64,000 bases of DNA from Pseudomonas sp. MWU16-30317 (lineage in GTDB: Bacteria; Pseudomonadota; Gammaproteobacteria; Pseudomonadales; Pseudomonadaceae): positions 1-64,000 of the forward strand of contig NZ_JAIWJA010000002.1 of the NCBI RefSeq assembly GCF_020515695.1, in the 5' to 3' direction. How positions within the stretch are numbered: position 1 is the stretch's first letter; the number at the start of each line of letters is the position of its first letter. This document shows positions 9,452 to 19,940 of the stretch, piece after piece. The notes beneath the pieces are model-generated. The model searched no databases, was not told the origin of the DNA, and saw only the letters and a program-made list of their open reading frames with translations. The position numbers were made by a program, and so were the translations under genes.

Positions 9452-10909
9452 ATGAGTGAAGAGATTCTGATCAATATCACGCCAATGGAATCGCGCGTGG
9501 CGGTGGTAGAAAACGGTGTATTGCAAGAGGTGCACGTCGAGCGCACCCAGCGCCGCGGCATCGTCGGCAACATCTACAAGGGCAAGGTGGTGCGGGTATT
9601 GCCGGGCATGCAGGCGGCCTTCATCGATATCGGCCTGGAGCGCGCGGCGTTCATCCATGCTTCGGAGATCTCCTTGCGTGAAGGCTCGGCGGTCGAGACC
9701 ATCAGCGCCCTGGTGCATGAAGGCCAGAGCCTGGTGGTGCAGGTCACCAAGGACCCGATCGGCTCCAAGGGCGCGCGCCTGACCACCCAGCTATCGATTC
9801 CGTCGCGCTACCTGGTGTACATGCCGCGGACCAGTCACGTAGGCATCTCGCTGAAAATCGAAGACGAAGCCGAGCGCGAGCGCCTCAAGCAGGTGGTCAG
9901 CGATTGCGTTGCCCAGGAAGGCATCAAGGAGAACGGCGGATTCATTCTGCGCACGGCGGCCGAGGGCGCCCGCGCCGAAGAGATCCTCATGGACATCCGC
10001 TACCTGCGCCGGTTGTGGGATCAAATCGCCGCGCAGATCAAGACCGTCGGTGCCCCGACAGAAATCTACGAAGACCTCGGCCTGGCCCTGCGCACCTTGC
10101 GCGACCTGGTCAGCCCGAAGATCGAAAAAATCCGCATCGATTCCCGCGAGACCTTCCAGAAGACCACGCAGTTCGTTGCCGAGTTGATGCCGGAAATCGC
10201 CGATCGCCTGGAGCACTACCCGGGCGAGCGACCGATTTTCGATCTGTACGGTGTCGAAGACGAAATCCAGCGCGCCCTCGACCGCAAGGTGTTGCTCAAG
10301 TCCGGCGGCTACCTGGTGGTCGATCCGGCCGAGGCCATGACCACCATCGACGTCAACACGGGCGCCTTCGTCGGCCACCGCAACCTTGAAGAGACCATCT
10401 TCAAGACCAACCTCGAGGCGGCCACCGCCATTGCCCGGCAACTGCGCCTGCGCAATATCGGCGGCATCATCATCATCGACTTCATTGACATGGAAGACGA
10501 AGAACACCAGCGTCAGGTGTTGCGCACCTTGGGGAAACAGCTGGAGCGTGATCACGCCAAGACCAACATCATCGGCATCACTGAGCTGGGCCTGGTGCAG
10601 ATGACCCGCAAGCGCACGCGCGAGAGCCTTGAGCAGATACTCTGCGAGCCATGCTCCTGCTGCGCCGGGCGGGGCAAGCTGAAGACTCCTGAAACGGTCT
10701 GCTACGAAATTTTCCGGGAGATTCTGCGCGAAGCCCGTGCCTATCAGGCGGTAGGGTATAGAGTGCTGGCCAATCAAAAAGTGGTCGATCGCCTGCTGGA
10801 TGAAGAGTCTGGCAATGTGGCGGAGCTCGAGGCATTCATCGGCCGCACCATTCGCTTTCAGGTAGAAACTTTGTACTCACAGGAACAATACGACGTGGTG
10901 CTGCTCTGA
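9452..10909 (+). CDS. rng: Ribonuclease G
   Basis: Endoribonuclease of the RNase E/G family, needed for maturing the 5' end of 16S rRNA and for some mRNA decay. 485 residues in standard order: N-terminal S1 domain (GNIYKGKVVRVLPGMQAAFIDI), 5'-sensor/RNase H-like part, and the catalytic DNase I-like part with the metal-binding Asp residues in TTIDVNTG and IIDFIDME. The zinc-link segment contains CEPCSCCAGRGK, which bears the paired Cys. The long disordered tail of RNase E is absent, which separates it from rne. Start ATG at 9452. Confidence 0.96.
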   Translation: MSEEILINITPMESRVAVVENGVLQEVHVERTQRRGIVGNIYKGKVVRVLPGMQAAFIDIGLERAAFIHASEISLREGSAVETISALVHEGQSLVVQVTKDPIGSKGARLTTQLSIPSRYLVYMPRTSHVGISLKIEDEAERERLKQVVSDCVAQEGIKENGGFILRTAAEGARAEEILMDIRYLRRLWDQIAAQIKTVGAPTEIYEDLGLALRTLRDLVSPKIEKIRIDSRETFQKTTQFVAELMPEIADRLEHYPGERPIFDLYGVEDEIQRALDRKVLLKSGGYLVVDPAEAMTTIDVNTGAFVGHRNLEETIFKTNLEAATAIARQLRLRNIGGIIIIDFIDMEDEEHQRQVLRTLGKQLERDHAKTNIIGITELGLVQMTRKRTRESLEQILCEPCSCCAGRGKLKTPETVCYEIFREILREARAYQAVGYRVLANQKVVDRLLDEESGNVAELEAFIGRTIRFQVETLYSQEQYDVVLL

Positions 10910-11051
10910 ATCAGCGTGAAACCGCTGTAGGTGTCGTCACGAGGGATCGGGCTGTCGAGTCGCTGCAGCCCGGTGTCCATCTGCAAAGCGTTGCCCGGTT
11001 TGAGCTGCGGCGCGCCAATGTTCATCTTTTTGTTTCCGGGAAATTTCTTGC
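10910..11051. other. Intergenic spacer rng-yhdP
   Basis: 142 bp without a gene I can support. No clear terminator follows rng. GGGAAA lies about 10 nt before the yhdP start. A minus-strand frame running from 11023 back into rng is open but has no recognisable domain. Confidence 0.5.
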
Positions 11052-14000
11052 ATGGGGCGTCTGACGCGTTTCCTCGGCGCCCTGACCCGCTGGGGCTTGG
11101 GGCTGGCGGCCTTGCTGCTGGTGCTGATGGCGCTGTACGTAAGCCTGGGGCGGCAGTTGACGCCGCTGGTGGCCGAGTATCGTGATGAAGTCCAGAGCAA
11201 GGCCGCAGCGGCGCTGGGCATGTCTGTGTCGATCGGCAGCCTCGAGGGCCGCTGGAGCGGTATGGTGCCGGTCATCCTGGTCCACGACGTGCTGCTGGGG
11301 GAGGGCCGCAATGCCTTGCGCCTGGATGACGTGCGGGTGGTGCCCGACCTGTGGGCGAGCCTGACTCACCGCGATGTACGCATTGCCCATCTGCAACTCG
11401 GTGGCCTGCAACTGACGGCCGCGCAAGGCCTCGATGGCCGCTGGGCGCTCAAGGGCCTGCCACCTGTCACCGGCAGTGACAACGCCGCTGGCGATCCGGT
11501 GCAGATGCTTCAGCGTTTGCAGCAACTGGAGCAGATTTCGATTCTCGATAGCCAGCTGACTCTGGTGCCCAACGATCATGCGCCGATGACGCTCACCTAT
11601 GTGGGTGTCAACCTGCGCACTGGCGCTTCACGCCAGCGTCTGGATCTGCGCCTGACGTTGCCGGATGGCCAGCCGTTGGCCCTCAACGTGCTGGCCCGCG
11701 TGAATCCCCAGCAATGGCGCGACAGCCAGGCACAGGCGTATCTGAGCCTGCCGCAAAGCGATTGGGCCAAGTGGGTGCCACCTTCATTGCAGCAGCAGTG
11801 GAAGCTGGGCACCTTCAAGGCGGGCGGCGAGTTCTGGCTGGATTGGCGTCAAGGAGCGCTGCAGAGCGCGGCGGTACGCTTCAATGCGCCCAGCATCAAG
11901 GCGGGGTATGCCAGCCGTACCCCTATCGCGCTAGACAACCTGGCACTCAACGCCTGGGTGCAGCGCTCCGATCAGGGCCTGAGTGCCACGGTCGATTCGC
12001 TGGCCTTGAACCTCGGCAAGCGTCACTGGGAGTCGCGCTTGCAGCTGCAAGGCAGCGGCGCCGGTACCCCGGACGAGCGCTGGCACCTGCAGGCCGATCG
12101 GCTCGATCTGACGCCGGTGACGCCCGTGCTCGACGCGCTGGCGCCGTGGCCGGACAAGGTCGCAGCGGTCATCGATGCACTCAAGGTCACCGGTGCCGCA
12201 CGCAATGTAGTGCTCGACTATCGACCCCAGGCCCAGGGCAACCAGCGCCTGGCGTTCGCCGCCAATCTCGACAAGGTCGGGTTCAGTGCCACCCACGGCG
12301 CGCCGGCGGCCGGCAACGTCAGCGGCAGCATCAGCGGAGATCTCGGTCATGGGGAACTGCGCCTCGATACCGACGACTTCATGCTGCACCTTGAGCCGAT
12401 CTTCGCCAAACCCTGGTATTACAAGCACGCCAACGCGCGCCTGACCTGGACCCTCACACCTGACACCTTTACCCTCGTCGCGCCCTATATCAAGGTATTG
12501 GGCGACGAGGGCAAGATTGCCAGTGATTTCCTGATCCGCATCCCGCTGACGCCCGAACACGAGCCGTACATGGACCTGCGCGTCGGCATGACCGAGGGTG
12601 ACGGCCGCTATACCAGCAAGTACCTGCCCACGGCGCTCAGCCCCCAGGTGACTGAATGGTTGAGCACGGCGATTCTCAAGGGCACGGTCGATCAGGGTTA
12701 TTTCCAGTATCAAGGTTCGCTGGCCAAGGCGGCGCCGGACCACGCGCGCAGTATCAGCCTGTTCTTCAAGGTGCGCGATGCCAGCCTGGCATTCCAGCCC
12801 GGCTGGCCCCAGCTCGATGGCGTGGATGGCAATGTCTATGTGCAGGATGGCGACGTGCGGGTCGAGGCCAGCAAAGGGCAATTGCTCGGAGCAGCGCTGA
12901 GCCAGGTGGTGGTGCACGTGCCTCATGTACCGGCGACCGAGCACGCCCATCTGTTCGTCAACGGCGCCTTCGATGGCGGCTTGGCAGATGGCATCCATAT
13001 CCTGCAACAAGCGCCGATCGGCACGGGCCCGATCTTCGCCGGCTGGCAGGCCGATGGTCCGCTGCACGGCAAGGTCGATCTGGACATTCCACTGGTCAAG
13101 GGCCAGGAGCCCAAGGTGGTGGTGGATTTCAGCACCCAGGCGGGGCAGCTCAAAATCGCCAATCCGGCCCTGGAGCTCAGCCAGTTGAACGGCACCTTTC
13201 GCTTCGATCTGGACAAGGGCCTCAGCGGCCAGGGCGTAACCGGGCAGGCGTTCGGCCAGCCGATCGCCGCGCAGATCATCGCTGACGGCAAGCCTGGCAG
13301 CCCGCTGACGCGGGTCAACGTCAATGGCCAAATCGGCCTCAAGATCCTCACTGACTGGTTGAACGTCAAGCAGCCGCTGCCGGCCTCCGGCAATTTGCCC
13401 TATCAGTTGCAATTGGCGCTGGGCGGCGCCGCCAGTCGGCTGACCATCGATTCCGACCTCAAGGGCCTGGCGGTCGATCTGCCCGCGCCTTTCGGCAAGG
13501 GCGCCGGCGATACCCGCGCCACCCGCTTCACGATGAATCTGCAAGGCGATGAGCGACGTTTCGAGGGCGGCTATGCCGACTTGGCGAAATTTGCCTATGC
13601 CGCTCCGGCCACTGATCTGGCCCAAGGCCGCGGCGAATTGGCCGTAGGTGGCGGACCGGCGACGGTGCCTGCCGAAAAAGGCATTCGGGTCAGCGGCCAA
13701 TTGGCGGAGCTCGACCTGGCGCCTTGGCAAGCGGTAGTGGCGCGTTATGCCGGCCAGGGTGCTACGGCAGCGGCTTCCTCGGGAGCCGCTGCCCCTGCTG
13801 CGGCTGCCACGTCGCCTCCGGCCGCATCTGCGTCGGCCAGCCCGCCGGGCAACACCCTGCTCAGCGGCCTGAATCTGCAGATCACTAAACTGACCGGCTA
13901 CGGCGTCACGCTCGATCAAGCCACAGTCGCGCTCAAGCGTTCAGCGGCGGCCTGGGATGCCACGGTCGCCAGCCAGCAAGTGACTGGCTCCGCGCGGCTG

Positions 14001-14951
14001 CCGGACGCCAGCGGGCAACCGATCGTGGTCAATCTGCAGACGGTACACCTGCCGCCTGCGGCCACGCCGAAACCCGATGCGCCGCCGCCTGAAGACACGC
14101 CTGACCCGTTGGCCAGTGTTGACCCGCGCAAGATTCCGGCGGTAGACCTCAGCATCGCCAGCCTCTATCAGGGCGAGGACCTGATCGGCGCCTGGTCGAT
14201 GAAAGTCCGGCCAACCCCCACCGGGGTGCTGTTCAATGACCTCGATCTGGGCCTCAAAGGCCTGCACCTCAAGGGCATGCTGGGATGGGACGGCAGTCCG
14301 GGGGCCAGTAACAGCTGGTTCCGCGGGCATCTGGAGGGCAAGAACCTGGCCGATGTGCTCAAGGCCTGGAAGTTCGCGCCGACGGTCACCAGCCAGGATT
14401 TCAGCCTTGAAGCAGAGGGCGGCTGGCCCGGTTCGCCGGCCTGGATTTCGCCCAAGCGCTATTCCGGCAGCCTGGATGCCACGCTGGATCGCGGCCAGTT
14501 CGTCGAGGTCGAGGGCGGGGCGCAAGCGCTGCGGGTGTTCGGCTTGCTCAACTTCAACTCGATCGGCCGACGTCTGCGCCTGGATTTCTCCGACCTGCTA
14601 GGGAAAGGCCTGAGCTATGATCGAGTGAAGGGCGTGCTGGCGGCGAGCAATGGCGTATATGTGACGCGCGTGCCGATCACCATGACCGGGCCGTCGAGCA
14701 ACTTTGAACTGGACGGGACGTTGGACATGGTGGCCGATCAGGTGCACGCCAAGCTGTCGGTGACCTTGCCGGTCACCAATAACTTGCCGATTGCCGCATT
14801 GATCGTCGGGGCGCCGGCCATCGGTGGTGCGTTGTTTCTGGTGGACAAACTGCTGGGCGATCGCGTCGCGCGGTTCGCGAGTGTGCAATACAGTGTCGAA
14901 GGGCCTTGGAAGGAACCGAAGATTACCTTTCTCAAGCCGTTCAAAAAGTAA
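11052..14951 (+). CDS. yhdP: YhdP family AsmA-like envelope protein
   Basis: Very large (1299 residues) inner-membrane-anchored periplasmic protein of the AsmA-like/VPS13-type group. E. coli YhdP, with TamB and YdbH, is implicated in moving phospholipid to the outer membrane. One N-terminal membrane helix (about residues 15-35, GLGLAALLLVLMALYVSLG) is followed by a periplasmic region dominated by beta strands, as expected for a lipid-carrying groove. The DUF3971 and AsmA-type C-terminal regions are recognisable, the latter near FGLLNFNSIGRRLRLDFSDL. An Ala/Pro/Ser linker lies near residues 905-935. The start at 11052 (MGRLTRFLGALTRW) gives a basic cytoplasmic tail. It is followed 43 nt later by the nitrilase-family gene. 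Confidence 0.92.
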   Translation: MGRLTRFLGALTRWGLGLAALLLVLMALYVSLGRQLTPLVAEYRDEVQSKAAAALGMSVSIGSLEGRWSGMVPVILVHDVLLGEGRNALRLDDVRVVPDLWASLTHRDVRIAHLQLGGLQLTAAQGLDGRWALKGLPPVTGSDNAAGDPVQMLQRLQQLEQISILDSQLTLVPNDHAPMTLTYVGVNLRTGASRQRLDLRLTLPDGQPLALNVLARVNPQQWRDSQAQAYLSLPQSDWAKWVPPSLQQQWKLGTFKAGGEFWLDWRQGALQSAAVRFNAPSIKAGYASRTPIALDNLALNAWVQRSDQGLSATVDSLALNLGKRHWESRLQLQGSGAGTPDERWHLQADRLDLTPVTPVLDALAPWPDKVAAVIDALKVTGAARNVVLDYRPQAQGNQRLAFAANLDKVGFSATHGAPAAGNVSGSISGDLGHGELRLDTDDFMLHLEPIFAKPWYYKHANARLTWTLTPDTFTLVAPYIKVLGDEGKIASDFLIRIPLTPEHEPYMDLRVGMTEGDGRYTSKYLPTALSPQVTEWLSTAILKGTVDQGYFQYQGSLAKAAPDHARSISLFFKVRDASLAFQPGWPQLDGVDGNVYVQDGDVRVEASKGQLLGAALSQVVVHVPHVPATEHAHLFVNGAFDGGLADGIHILQQAPIGTGPIFAGWQADGPLHGKVDLDIPLVKGQEPKVVVDFSTQAGQLKIANPALELSQLNGTFRFDLDKGLSGQGVTGQAFGQPIAAQIIADGKPGSPLTRVNVNGQIGLKILTDWLNVKQPLPASGNLPYQLQLALGGAASRLTIDSDLKGLAVDLPAPFGKGAGDTRATRFTMNLQGDERRFEGGYADLAKFAYAAPATDLAQGRGELAVGGGPATVPAEKGIRVSGQLAELDLAPWQAVVARYAGQGATAAASSGAAAPAAAATSPPAASASASPPGNTLLSGLNLQITKLTGYGVTLDQATVALKRSAAAWDATVASQQVTGSARLPDASGQPIVVNLQTVHLPPAATPKPDAPPPEDTPDPLASVDPRKIPAVDLSIASLYQGEDLIGAWSMKVRPTPTGVLFNDLDLGLKGLHLKGMLGWDGSPGASNSWFRGHLEGKNLADVLKAWKFAPTVTSQDFSLEAEGGWPGSPAWISPKRYSGSLDATLDRGQFVEVEGGAQALRVFGLLNFNSIGRRLRLDFSDLLGKGLSYDRVKGVLAASNGVYVTRVPITMTGPSSNFELDGTLDMVADQVHAKLSVTLPVTNNLPIAALIVGAPAIGGALFLVDKLLGDRVARFASVQYSVEGPWKEPKITFLKPFKK

Positions 14952-14994
14952 TCCCACAGGGTTTGTGGCGCCGCAGCACTATGGAGTCTGGTTC

Positions 14995-15846
14995 ATGTCA
15001 TTCGCCGTCATTCAAATGGTCAGCCAGCCTGACGTTGCCACCAACCTGGCGCAGGCTCGCGCACTGCTCGAACAGGCCGCCGAGCGCGGTGCGCGGCTGG
15101 CAGTGCTGCCAGAAAACTTTGCCGCCATGGGCCGCAAGGACGCCGCCGCCATCGGCCGTGCCGAGGCCAAGGGTGAAGGGCCGATCCTGCCATGGTTGAA
15201 ACAGACCGCCCGCGACCTCACCTTATGGATAGTGGCCGGCACAATTCCCCTGCCGCCGGCCGACGAGCCCGACGCCAAAGTGCGTGCCTGCTCGCTGTTG
15301 GTGGACGATCAAGGTGAAATCGTCGCGCGTTACGACAAGTTGCACCTGTTCGATGTGGACGTCGCCGATGCCCGTGGTCGCTATCGGGAGTCGGATGACT
15401 ATGCTCATGGTCAACAAGTCGTGGTGGTGGATACGCCGGTAGGACGGTTGGGCTTGAGCGTGTGCTACGACCTGCGCTTCCCCGAGTTGTATACGGCGTT
15501 GCGTGAAGCCGGCGCCGAGTTGATCACCGCGCCCTCGGCCTTTACGGCCGTGACGGGTGCGGCGCATTGGGACATATTGATCCGTGCACGGGCCATCGAG
15601 AGCCAGTGTTATATGCTGGCGGCAGCGCAAGGCGGCATTCACCCCGGCCCACGAGAGACTTACGGGCATGCCGCGATCATCGACCCCTGGGGGCGTGTGC
15701 TGACACAACAGGATTCAGGCGAGGCCGTACTGCTGGCCGATCGCGACAGTAACGAACAAGCGTCCATCCGGGCGCGCATGCCGGTCAGCAGTCACCGGCG
15801 CTTTTTCTCGCGGGACGCCTTGCGGCCTGCGCACATCGCGGAGTGA
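14995..15846 (+). CDS. Carbon-nitrogen hydrolase (nitrilase superfamily)
   Basis: Cytosolic amidase of the Nit1/Nit2-like branch. The Glu-Lys-Cys catalytic set is visible: LPENFAAMG (about residue 42), DKLHLFDVD (about 113) and [12 protein letters not shown] (about 155). Nit1-like enzymes remove deaminated glutathione; that role fits the sequence class but is inferred. 283 residues. The start at 14995 ([11 protein letters not shown]) follows the yhdP stop; a longer frame overlapping yhdP is discarded. It is followed with 2 nt spacing by tldD. Confidence 0.9.
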   Translation: MSFAVIQMVSQPDVATNLAQARALLEQAAERGARLAVLPENFAAMGRKDAAAIGRAEAKGEGPILPWLKQTARDLTLWIVAGTIPLPPADEPDAKVRACSLLVDDQGEIVARYDKLHLFDVDVADARGRYRESDDYAHGQQVVVVDTPVGRLGLSVCYDLRFPELYTALREAGAELITAPSAFTAVTGAAHWDILIRARAIESQCYMLAAAQGGIHPGPRETYGHAAIIDPWGRVLTQQDSGEAVLLADRDSNEQASIRARMPVSSHRRFFSRDALRPAHIAE

Positions 15847-15848
15847 AT

Positions 15849-17291
15849 ATGAGCGAGATGTTATCCACCGTCAGCGAACAACTGCTGGCCCCCGGCGGCC
15901 TGACCCTCGACAGCCTGCAATCGGTGCTGGGCGAGCTGGCGGGTCCGGGCATTGACGCCGCCGACCTGTATTTTCAAGGGCAGATCTCCGAATCCTGGGC
16001 GTTGGAAGACGGTATCGTCAAGGAAGGCAGCTTCAACCTCGATCAAGGGGTGGGCGTGCGCGCCCAATCGGCGGAAAAAACCGGTTTCGCCTACAGCAAC
16101 ACCATCACCGAAGACGCCCTGATGCAGGCCGCCCGTGCCGCCCGCTCGATCTCCCGCGCCGGGCAGAACGGCCGCGTGCAGACGTTCAGTTCCCATGATG
16201 TCACCCAGCTTTACGGCGAAGGCAATCCGCTCGAAGTGCTGACCCGCGCCGAGAAGGTCGACCTGCTCAAACGCGTCGATGCCGCCACCCGCCTGCTCGA
16301 TCCGCGTATTCAGCAGGTCACGGTGAGCATGGCCGGGGTCTGGGAGCGCATTCTGGTGGCCGCCGCTGACGGTAGTTTGGCAGCCGATATTCGGCCGCTG
16401 GTGCGCTTCAATGTCAGCGTGATCGTCGAGCAGAATGGCCGGCGCGAGCGCGGCGGGCATGGCGGTGGCGGGCGGACCGACTACCGCTATTTCCTCGAAG
16501 ATGACCGCGCCATGGGCTATGCCCGAGAAGCGCTGCGCCAGGCGCTGGTCAACCTCGAAGCAATTCCAGCGCCCGCGGGCACCTTTCCGGTAGTGATGGG
16601 CTCGGGCTGGTCCGGCGTGCTGCTGCACGAAGCTGTCGGGCATGGCCTGGAAGGCGACTTCAACCGCAAGGGCAGCTCCGCCTACAGCGGCCGTATCGGC
16701 GAAAAGGTCGCCTCCAGCCTCTGCACCATCGTCGATGATGGCACGTTGGCGGGCCGTCGTGGCTCTCTCAGTGTCGACGACGAGGGCACACCGACCTCCT
16801 GCACCACCCTGATCGAGAACGGCGTGCTCAAGGGCTACATGCAGGACAAGCTCAATGCGCGGCTGATGGGCGTGGCGCGCACTGGCAACGGCCGGCGCGA
16901 GTCCTACTCCCATCTGCCGATGCCGCGGATGACCAACACCTACATGCTGGCCGGTGAAAGCGATCCGGCGGAAATCATCGCCTCGGTGAAGAAGGGGATC
17001 TACTGCGCCAACCTCGGCGGTGGTCAGGTTGACATCACCAGCGGCAAGTTCGTCTTTTCCACCAGTGAGGCTTACTTGATCGAGGACGGCAAGATCACCG
17101 TCCCGGTCAAGGGCGCTACCCTGATCGGCAATGGGCCAGAGGCGATGAGCAAGGTGTCGATGGTCGGGAACGACCTGTCGCTGGACAGCGGCGTGGGGAC
17201 TTGCGGGAAGGACGGGCAGTCAGTGCCTGTGGGCGTTGGCCAGCCGACGCTGAAGATCGATGCGATCACCGTCGGTGGTACCGGCGGCTGA
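15849..17291 (+). CDS. tldD: Metalloprotease TldD
   Basis: Catalytic half of the TldD/PmbA(TldE) heterodimeric zinc protease, which degrades unfolded peptides and in some bacteria processes microcins and the CcdA antitoxin. The zinc motif HEAVGH (HExxxH, in [14 protein letters not shown], about residue 260) is intact. 480 residues, the usual length. The ATG at 15849 has GGAG 5 nt upstream, embedded in the end of the nitrilase gene. Its partner pmbA lies nearby at 18.0 kb, with yjgA between them on the opposite strand. Confidence 0.96.
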   Translation: MSEMLSTVSEQLLAPGGLTLDSLQSVLGELAGPGIDAADLYFQGQISESWALEDGIVKEGSFNLDQGVGVRAQSAEKTGFAYSNTITEDALMQAARAARSISRAGQNGRVQTFSSHDVTQLYGEGNPLEVLTRAEKVDLLKRVDAATRLLDPRIQQVTVSMAGVWERILVAAADGSLAADIRPLVRFNVSVIVEQNGRRERGGHGGGGRTDYRYFLEDDRAMGYAREALRQALVNLEAIPAPAGTFPVVMGSGWSGVLLHEAVGHGLEGDFNRKGSSAYSGRIGEKVASSLCTIVDDGTLAGRRGSLSVDDEGTPTSCTTLIENGVLKGYMQDKLNARLMGVARTGNGRRESYSHLPMPRMTNTYMLAGESDPAEIIASVKKGIYCANLGGGQVDITSGKFVFSTSEAYLIEDGKITVPVKGATLIGNGPEAMSKVSMVGNDLSLDSGVGTCGKDGQSVPVGVGQPTLKIDAITVGGTGG

Positions 17292-17306
17292 TGTTTCAGG
17301 TACTCC

Positions 17307-17368
17307 GTGTGGGAGCTGGCGCTGCCCGCGAAGCTGTTGAACGCTTCGCGAGCAGTCTCGCTCCCACA
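17307..17368. repeat. REP hairpin between convergent tldD and yjgA
   Basis: GTGTGGGAGCTGGCGCTGCC is mirrored by CTTCGCGAGCAGTCTCGCTCCCACA, giving a long imperfect stem-loop. It fills the 99-bp gap between two convergent genes and could stop transcription from both sides. Confidence 0.85.
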
Positions 17369-17390
17369 GAAGTCCTTGCAGCACTGGCGA

Positions 17391-17912
17391 TCAGCTCAAA
17401 CCGCGTTTGCTGTCATCCAGATCGCGGATGTATTTGAAGATTTTGCGCGTGGACGCCGGTGGTTTGTTATGGGCGTTCTCGTGCTGGGCCTGGCGGATCA
17501 GCCCGCGCAGGTGCTGTCGATCCGCGTCGGGGTATTCGCCGACGAAGGTCTCCAGGACCGCATCGGTGCCCGTGATCAGGCGGTCACGCCAGCGTTCCAG
17601 ATTATGGAAGCGTTCGTTGTACTGGCGCGTCGAAGCGTCGAGCTGGTCGAGCAACTGCAGGATGGCGTCGGTGTCCTGGTCGCGCATCAGCTTGCCGATG
17701 AACTGGATGTGCCGTTTGCGGGCGATATTCGCCGTGTGCTTGGGTGCATCGGCCAGCGCCTTGCGTAGCGCATCGGTCAGCGGCAGCTTGTTCAGCGTGT
17801 CCGGCTTGAGGGTCGTCAGGCGCTCACCGAGATCCACCAGCGCATGCAGTTCACGCTTGACCTGAGTTTTGCTTTTTCCCTCGTCGAGGGAGTCGTCGTA
17901 AGAATCAACCAT
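17391..17912 (-). CDS. darP: Ribosome-associated protein YjgA (DarP)
   Basis: Small basic and acidic helical protein (173 residues) that associates with late 50S ribosome assembly intermediates. Family features visible are the N-terminal [19 protein letters not shown], the [15 protein letters not shown] segment, [14 protein letters not shown] and the C-terminal KIFKYIRDL. The start at 17912 ([12 protein letters not shown]) is chosen because the open frame upstream runs through the divergent pmbA gene. It sits between tldD and pmbA as in other pseudomonads. Confidence 0.92.
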   Translation of the reverse strand: MVDSYDDSLDEGKSKTQVKRELHALVDLGERLTTLKPDTLNKLPLTDALRKALADAPKHTANIARKRHIQFIGKLMRDQDTDAILQLLDQLDASTRQYNERFHNLERWRDRLITGTDAVLETFVGEYPDADRQHLRGLIRQAQHENAHNKPPASTRKIFKYIRDLDDSKRGLS

Positions 17913-18020
17913 GGGGGCAGTCCGAAAATAATCGCCGCCATGATAACCAGTCGGGGGCCGCTTGTCCGGCCCGGTCGTAGATTGACCCGTGCCGAACACA
18001 GAATTTGAGTGGAGAGCACT

Positions 18021-19367
18021 ATGAGCGCAGTCCAAAGCGTCGGTCCGCAGGCCTTGCCGGCACTGCAGGAGCAAGTCGAGCAGATCATCGCCGAAGCCAA
18101 GCGTCAGGGCGCCAGTGCCTGTGAAGTGGCGGTATCGCTGGAACAGGGGCTGTCGACGTCGGTGCGTCAGCGCGAAGTCGAAACCGTGGAGTTCAACCGC
18201 GACCAGGGTTTTGGTATCACCTTGTACGTTGGCCAGCGCAAGGGCTCGGCCAGTACCTCGGCCAGCGGCCCGGACGCCATTCGCGAAACCGTGGCGGCGG
18301 CCCTTGCGATCGCCAAGCATACGTCCGAAGACTCCGCGTCCGGGCTGGCCGATGCTGCCCTGATGGCCCGCGAGCAGCAAGACTTCGATCTGTACCATGC
18401 CTGGGATATCACCCCCGAGCAGGCCATCGAGCAGGCGCTGGCGTGCGAGGCGGCAGCCTTCGATACCGATCCACGCATCAAGAACGCCGACGGCACCACC
18501 CTCAATACTCATCAGGGCTGCCGCGTGTACGGCAACAGCCACGGCTTCGTCGGCGGTTACGCGTCCACCCGCCACAGCCTCAGCTGCGTGATGATCGCCG
18601 AGGCTGACGGGCAGATGCAGCGCGACTATTGGTATGACGTCAATCGCAAGGGCCCCTTGCTGGCCTCGGCGCAGAGCATCGGCCAGCGTGCCGCGCAACG
18701 AGCGGCCAGCCGTCTGGGCGCGCGGCCAGTGCCGACCTGCGAAGTGCCCGTGCTGTTTTCCGCCGAGCTGGCGGGAGGGCTGTTCGGCAGCTTCCTGGGG
18801 GCTATTTCGGGCGGCAACCTGTACCGCAAATCGTCGTTCCTCGAAGGCACCCTGGGCCAGCGCCTGTTTCCGGAGTGGTTGACCCTCGACGAGCGGCCAC
18901 ACCTGCGCGGCGGTATGGCCAGCGCCTCCTTCGACGGTGATGGCCTGGCAACCTACGCCAAGCCGTTCGTCGAAAACGGCCATTTGGTGTCCTATGTGCT
19001 CGGTACCTATTCCGGGCGCAAGCTGGGCCTGCCGAGCACTGCGAACTCAGGCGGCGTGCACAATCTGTTCGTCACCCATGGGGTCGAGGACCAGGATGCG
19101 CTGATTCGGCGCATGGGCCGTGGCCTGTTGGTGACCGAGCTGATGGGCAGCGGTTTGAACATGGTCACCGGCGATTACTCCCGTGGCGCGGCGGGCTTCT
19201 GGGTCGAAAACGGCGAAATCCAGTTCCCCGTGCAGGAAATCACCATTGCCGGCAATATGAAGGACATGTTCCAGCAAATCGTGGCGATCGGCAGCGATCT
19301 GGAGACGCGCAGCAATATCCATACGGGCTCGGTTCTGATCGAGAAAATGATGGTGGCAGGTAGCTGA
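18021..19367 (+). CDS. pmbA: Metalloprotease partner PmbA (TldE)
   Basis: Non-zinc half of the TldD/PmbA protease. It shares the TldD fold but has no HExxxH motif, as expected. 448 residues. Conserved stretches include [30 protein letters not shown] and the C-terminal [22 protein letters not shown] (read in parts). ATG at 18021 has GGAGAG upstream; a GTG four codons earlier is less likely. Divergent from yjgA and followed by a strong terminator. Confidence 0.95.
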   Translation: MSAVQSVGPQALPALQEQVEQIIAEAKRQGASACEVAVSLEQGLSTSVRQREVETVEFNRDQGFGITLYVGQRKGSASTSASGPDAIRETVAAALAIAKHTSEDSASGLADAALMAREQQDFDLYHAWDITPEQAIEQALACEAAAFDTDPRIKNADGTTLNTHQGCRVYGNSHGFVGGYASTRHSLSCVMIAEADGQMQRDYWYDVNRKGPLLASAQSIGQRAAQRAASRLGARPVPTCEVPVLFSAELAGGLFGSFLGAISGGNLYRKSSFLEGTLGQRLFPEWLTLDERPHLRGGMASASFDGDGLATYAKPFVENGHLVSYVLGTYSGRKLGLPSTANSGGVHNLFVTHGVEDQDALIRRMGRGLLVTELMGSGLNMVTGDYSRGAAGFWVENGEIQFPVQEITIAGNMKDMFQQIVAIGSDLETRSNIHTGSVLIEKMMVAGS

Positions 19368-19445
19368 TACAAAGCTGTCCCCCTGTGGGAACGGAAGGCG
19401 TGCACAATCGCGTTCACAGGTCATCATGCAGTTGTAGGTGAGAAG

Positions 19446-19478
19446 GGCGCCCCGTGGCAGACGGGGCGCCTTTTTTTT
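19446..19478 (+). terminator. Rho-independent terminator after pmbA
   Basis: A 10-bp perfect stem, GGCGCCCCGT with ACGGGGCGCC, around a GGCAG loop, followed by eight T. It separates pmbA from the Fur-regulated cluster. Confidence 0.95.
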
Positions 19479-19482
19479 GCGC

Positions 19483-19525
19483 TTGCGTCGATTCTCAATA
19501 TCAAATAATAATAAATATCATTATC
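19483..19525 (+). promoter_or_regulatory. Fur-box promoter of the fagA-fumC-orfX-sodA cluster
   Basis: A -35-like TTGCGT (19483-19488) and -10-like TAATAA (19506-19511) are spaced 17 nt apart. Overlapping the -10 and the start site, AATAATAAATATCATTATC (19507-19525) matches the 19-bp Fur consensus GATAATGATAATCATTATC at 15 positions. Fur with iron bound there would block RNA polymerase, so the genes would turn on in iron starvation, as known for the P. aeruginosa homologue. Confidence 0.88.
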
Positions 19526-19544
19526 GAGAGTCGCAGGCGTATCG

Positions 19545-19940
19545 ATGAGGGCTGCATTTCCGGATACACCCTACCAAGACAACTGGCGTCGGCTGAGCCT
19601 GCAGATTCGTTGTGCTCTGGAGCCTGACGAGCCGCGCCTGATCGACCATTACCTGGCAGAGGGTCGTTATCTCGCCAGTTGCACGCCGACTTCACCCTGG
19701 ACAGTCGCCGAAACCTCCTTGCGACTGCTCCTCGATACCGCGTGTGATCACGCGCTGCCCTGGCATTGGCGCAGCCTGTGCCTCGATCTGGCCTGGCGAC
19801 CCCTGCGCGACCTGCGCGCCGCCGCCAGCAGCCTCGAACATCGCCGCCGCTGGCAGGGCTGGGCCGCGCAGCTGGCCGGCTGCCGCCTCACGCCGTCTCT
19901 TTCCTCAACTGAACTGCTGCAAGGATATTCCGATGAGTAA
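19545..19940 (+). CDS. fagA: Fur-associated gene product FagA
   Basis: Small protein (131 residues) of unknown biochemical role, recognised mainly by context: it heads the iron-repressed fagA-fumC-orfX-sodA cluster of pseudomonads. The sequence starts MRAAFPDTPYQDNWRRLSLQ and is rich in Trp, Leu and Arg (for example LPWHWRSLCLDLAWRPLRD), without signal peptide or metal motif that I can see. The Shine-Dalgarno is weak (AGG 10 nt upstream). Its end overlaps the fumC start by 8 nt, so fumC translation is probably coupled to it. Confidence 0.8.
   Translation: MRAAFPDTPYQDNWRRLSLQIRCALEPDEPRLIDHYLAEGRYLASCTPTSPWTVAETSLRLLLDTACDHALPWHWRSLCLDLAWRPLRDLRAAASSLEHRRRWQGWAAQLAGCRLTPSLSSTELLQGYSDE

Noticed and set aside
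10923..11060. Open frame in the rng-yhdP gap
   Set aside because: No start signal, no known domain, and overlaps both neighbours.
11931..13919. 662-codon open frame opposite yhdP
   Set aside because: Shadow of yhdP codon bias; rich in Arg, Gln and Asp without domain order.
17391..18983. 530-codon frame ending in YjgA
   Set aside because: Only the last 173 codons match the family; the earlier part lies antisense to pmbA.
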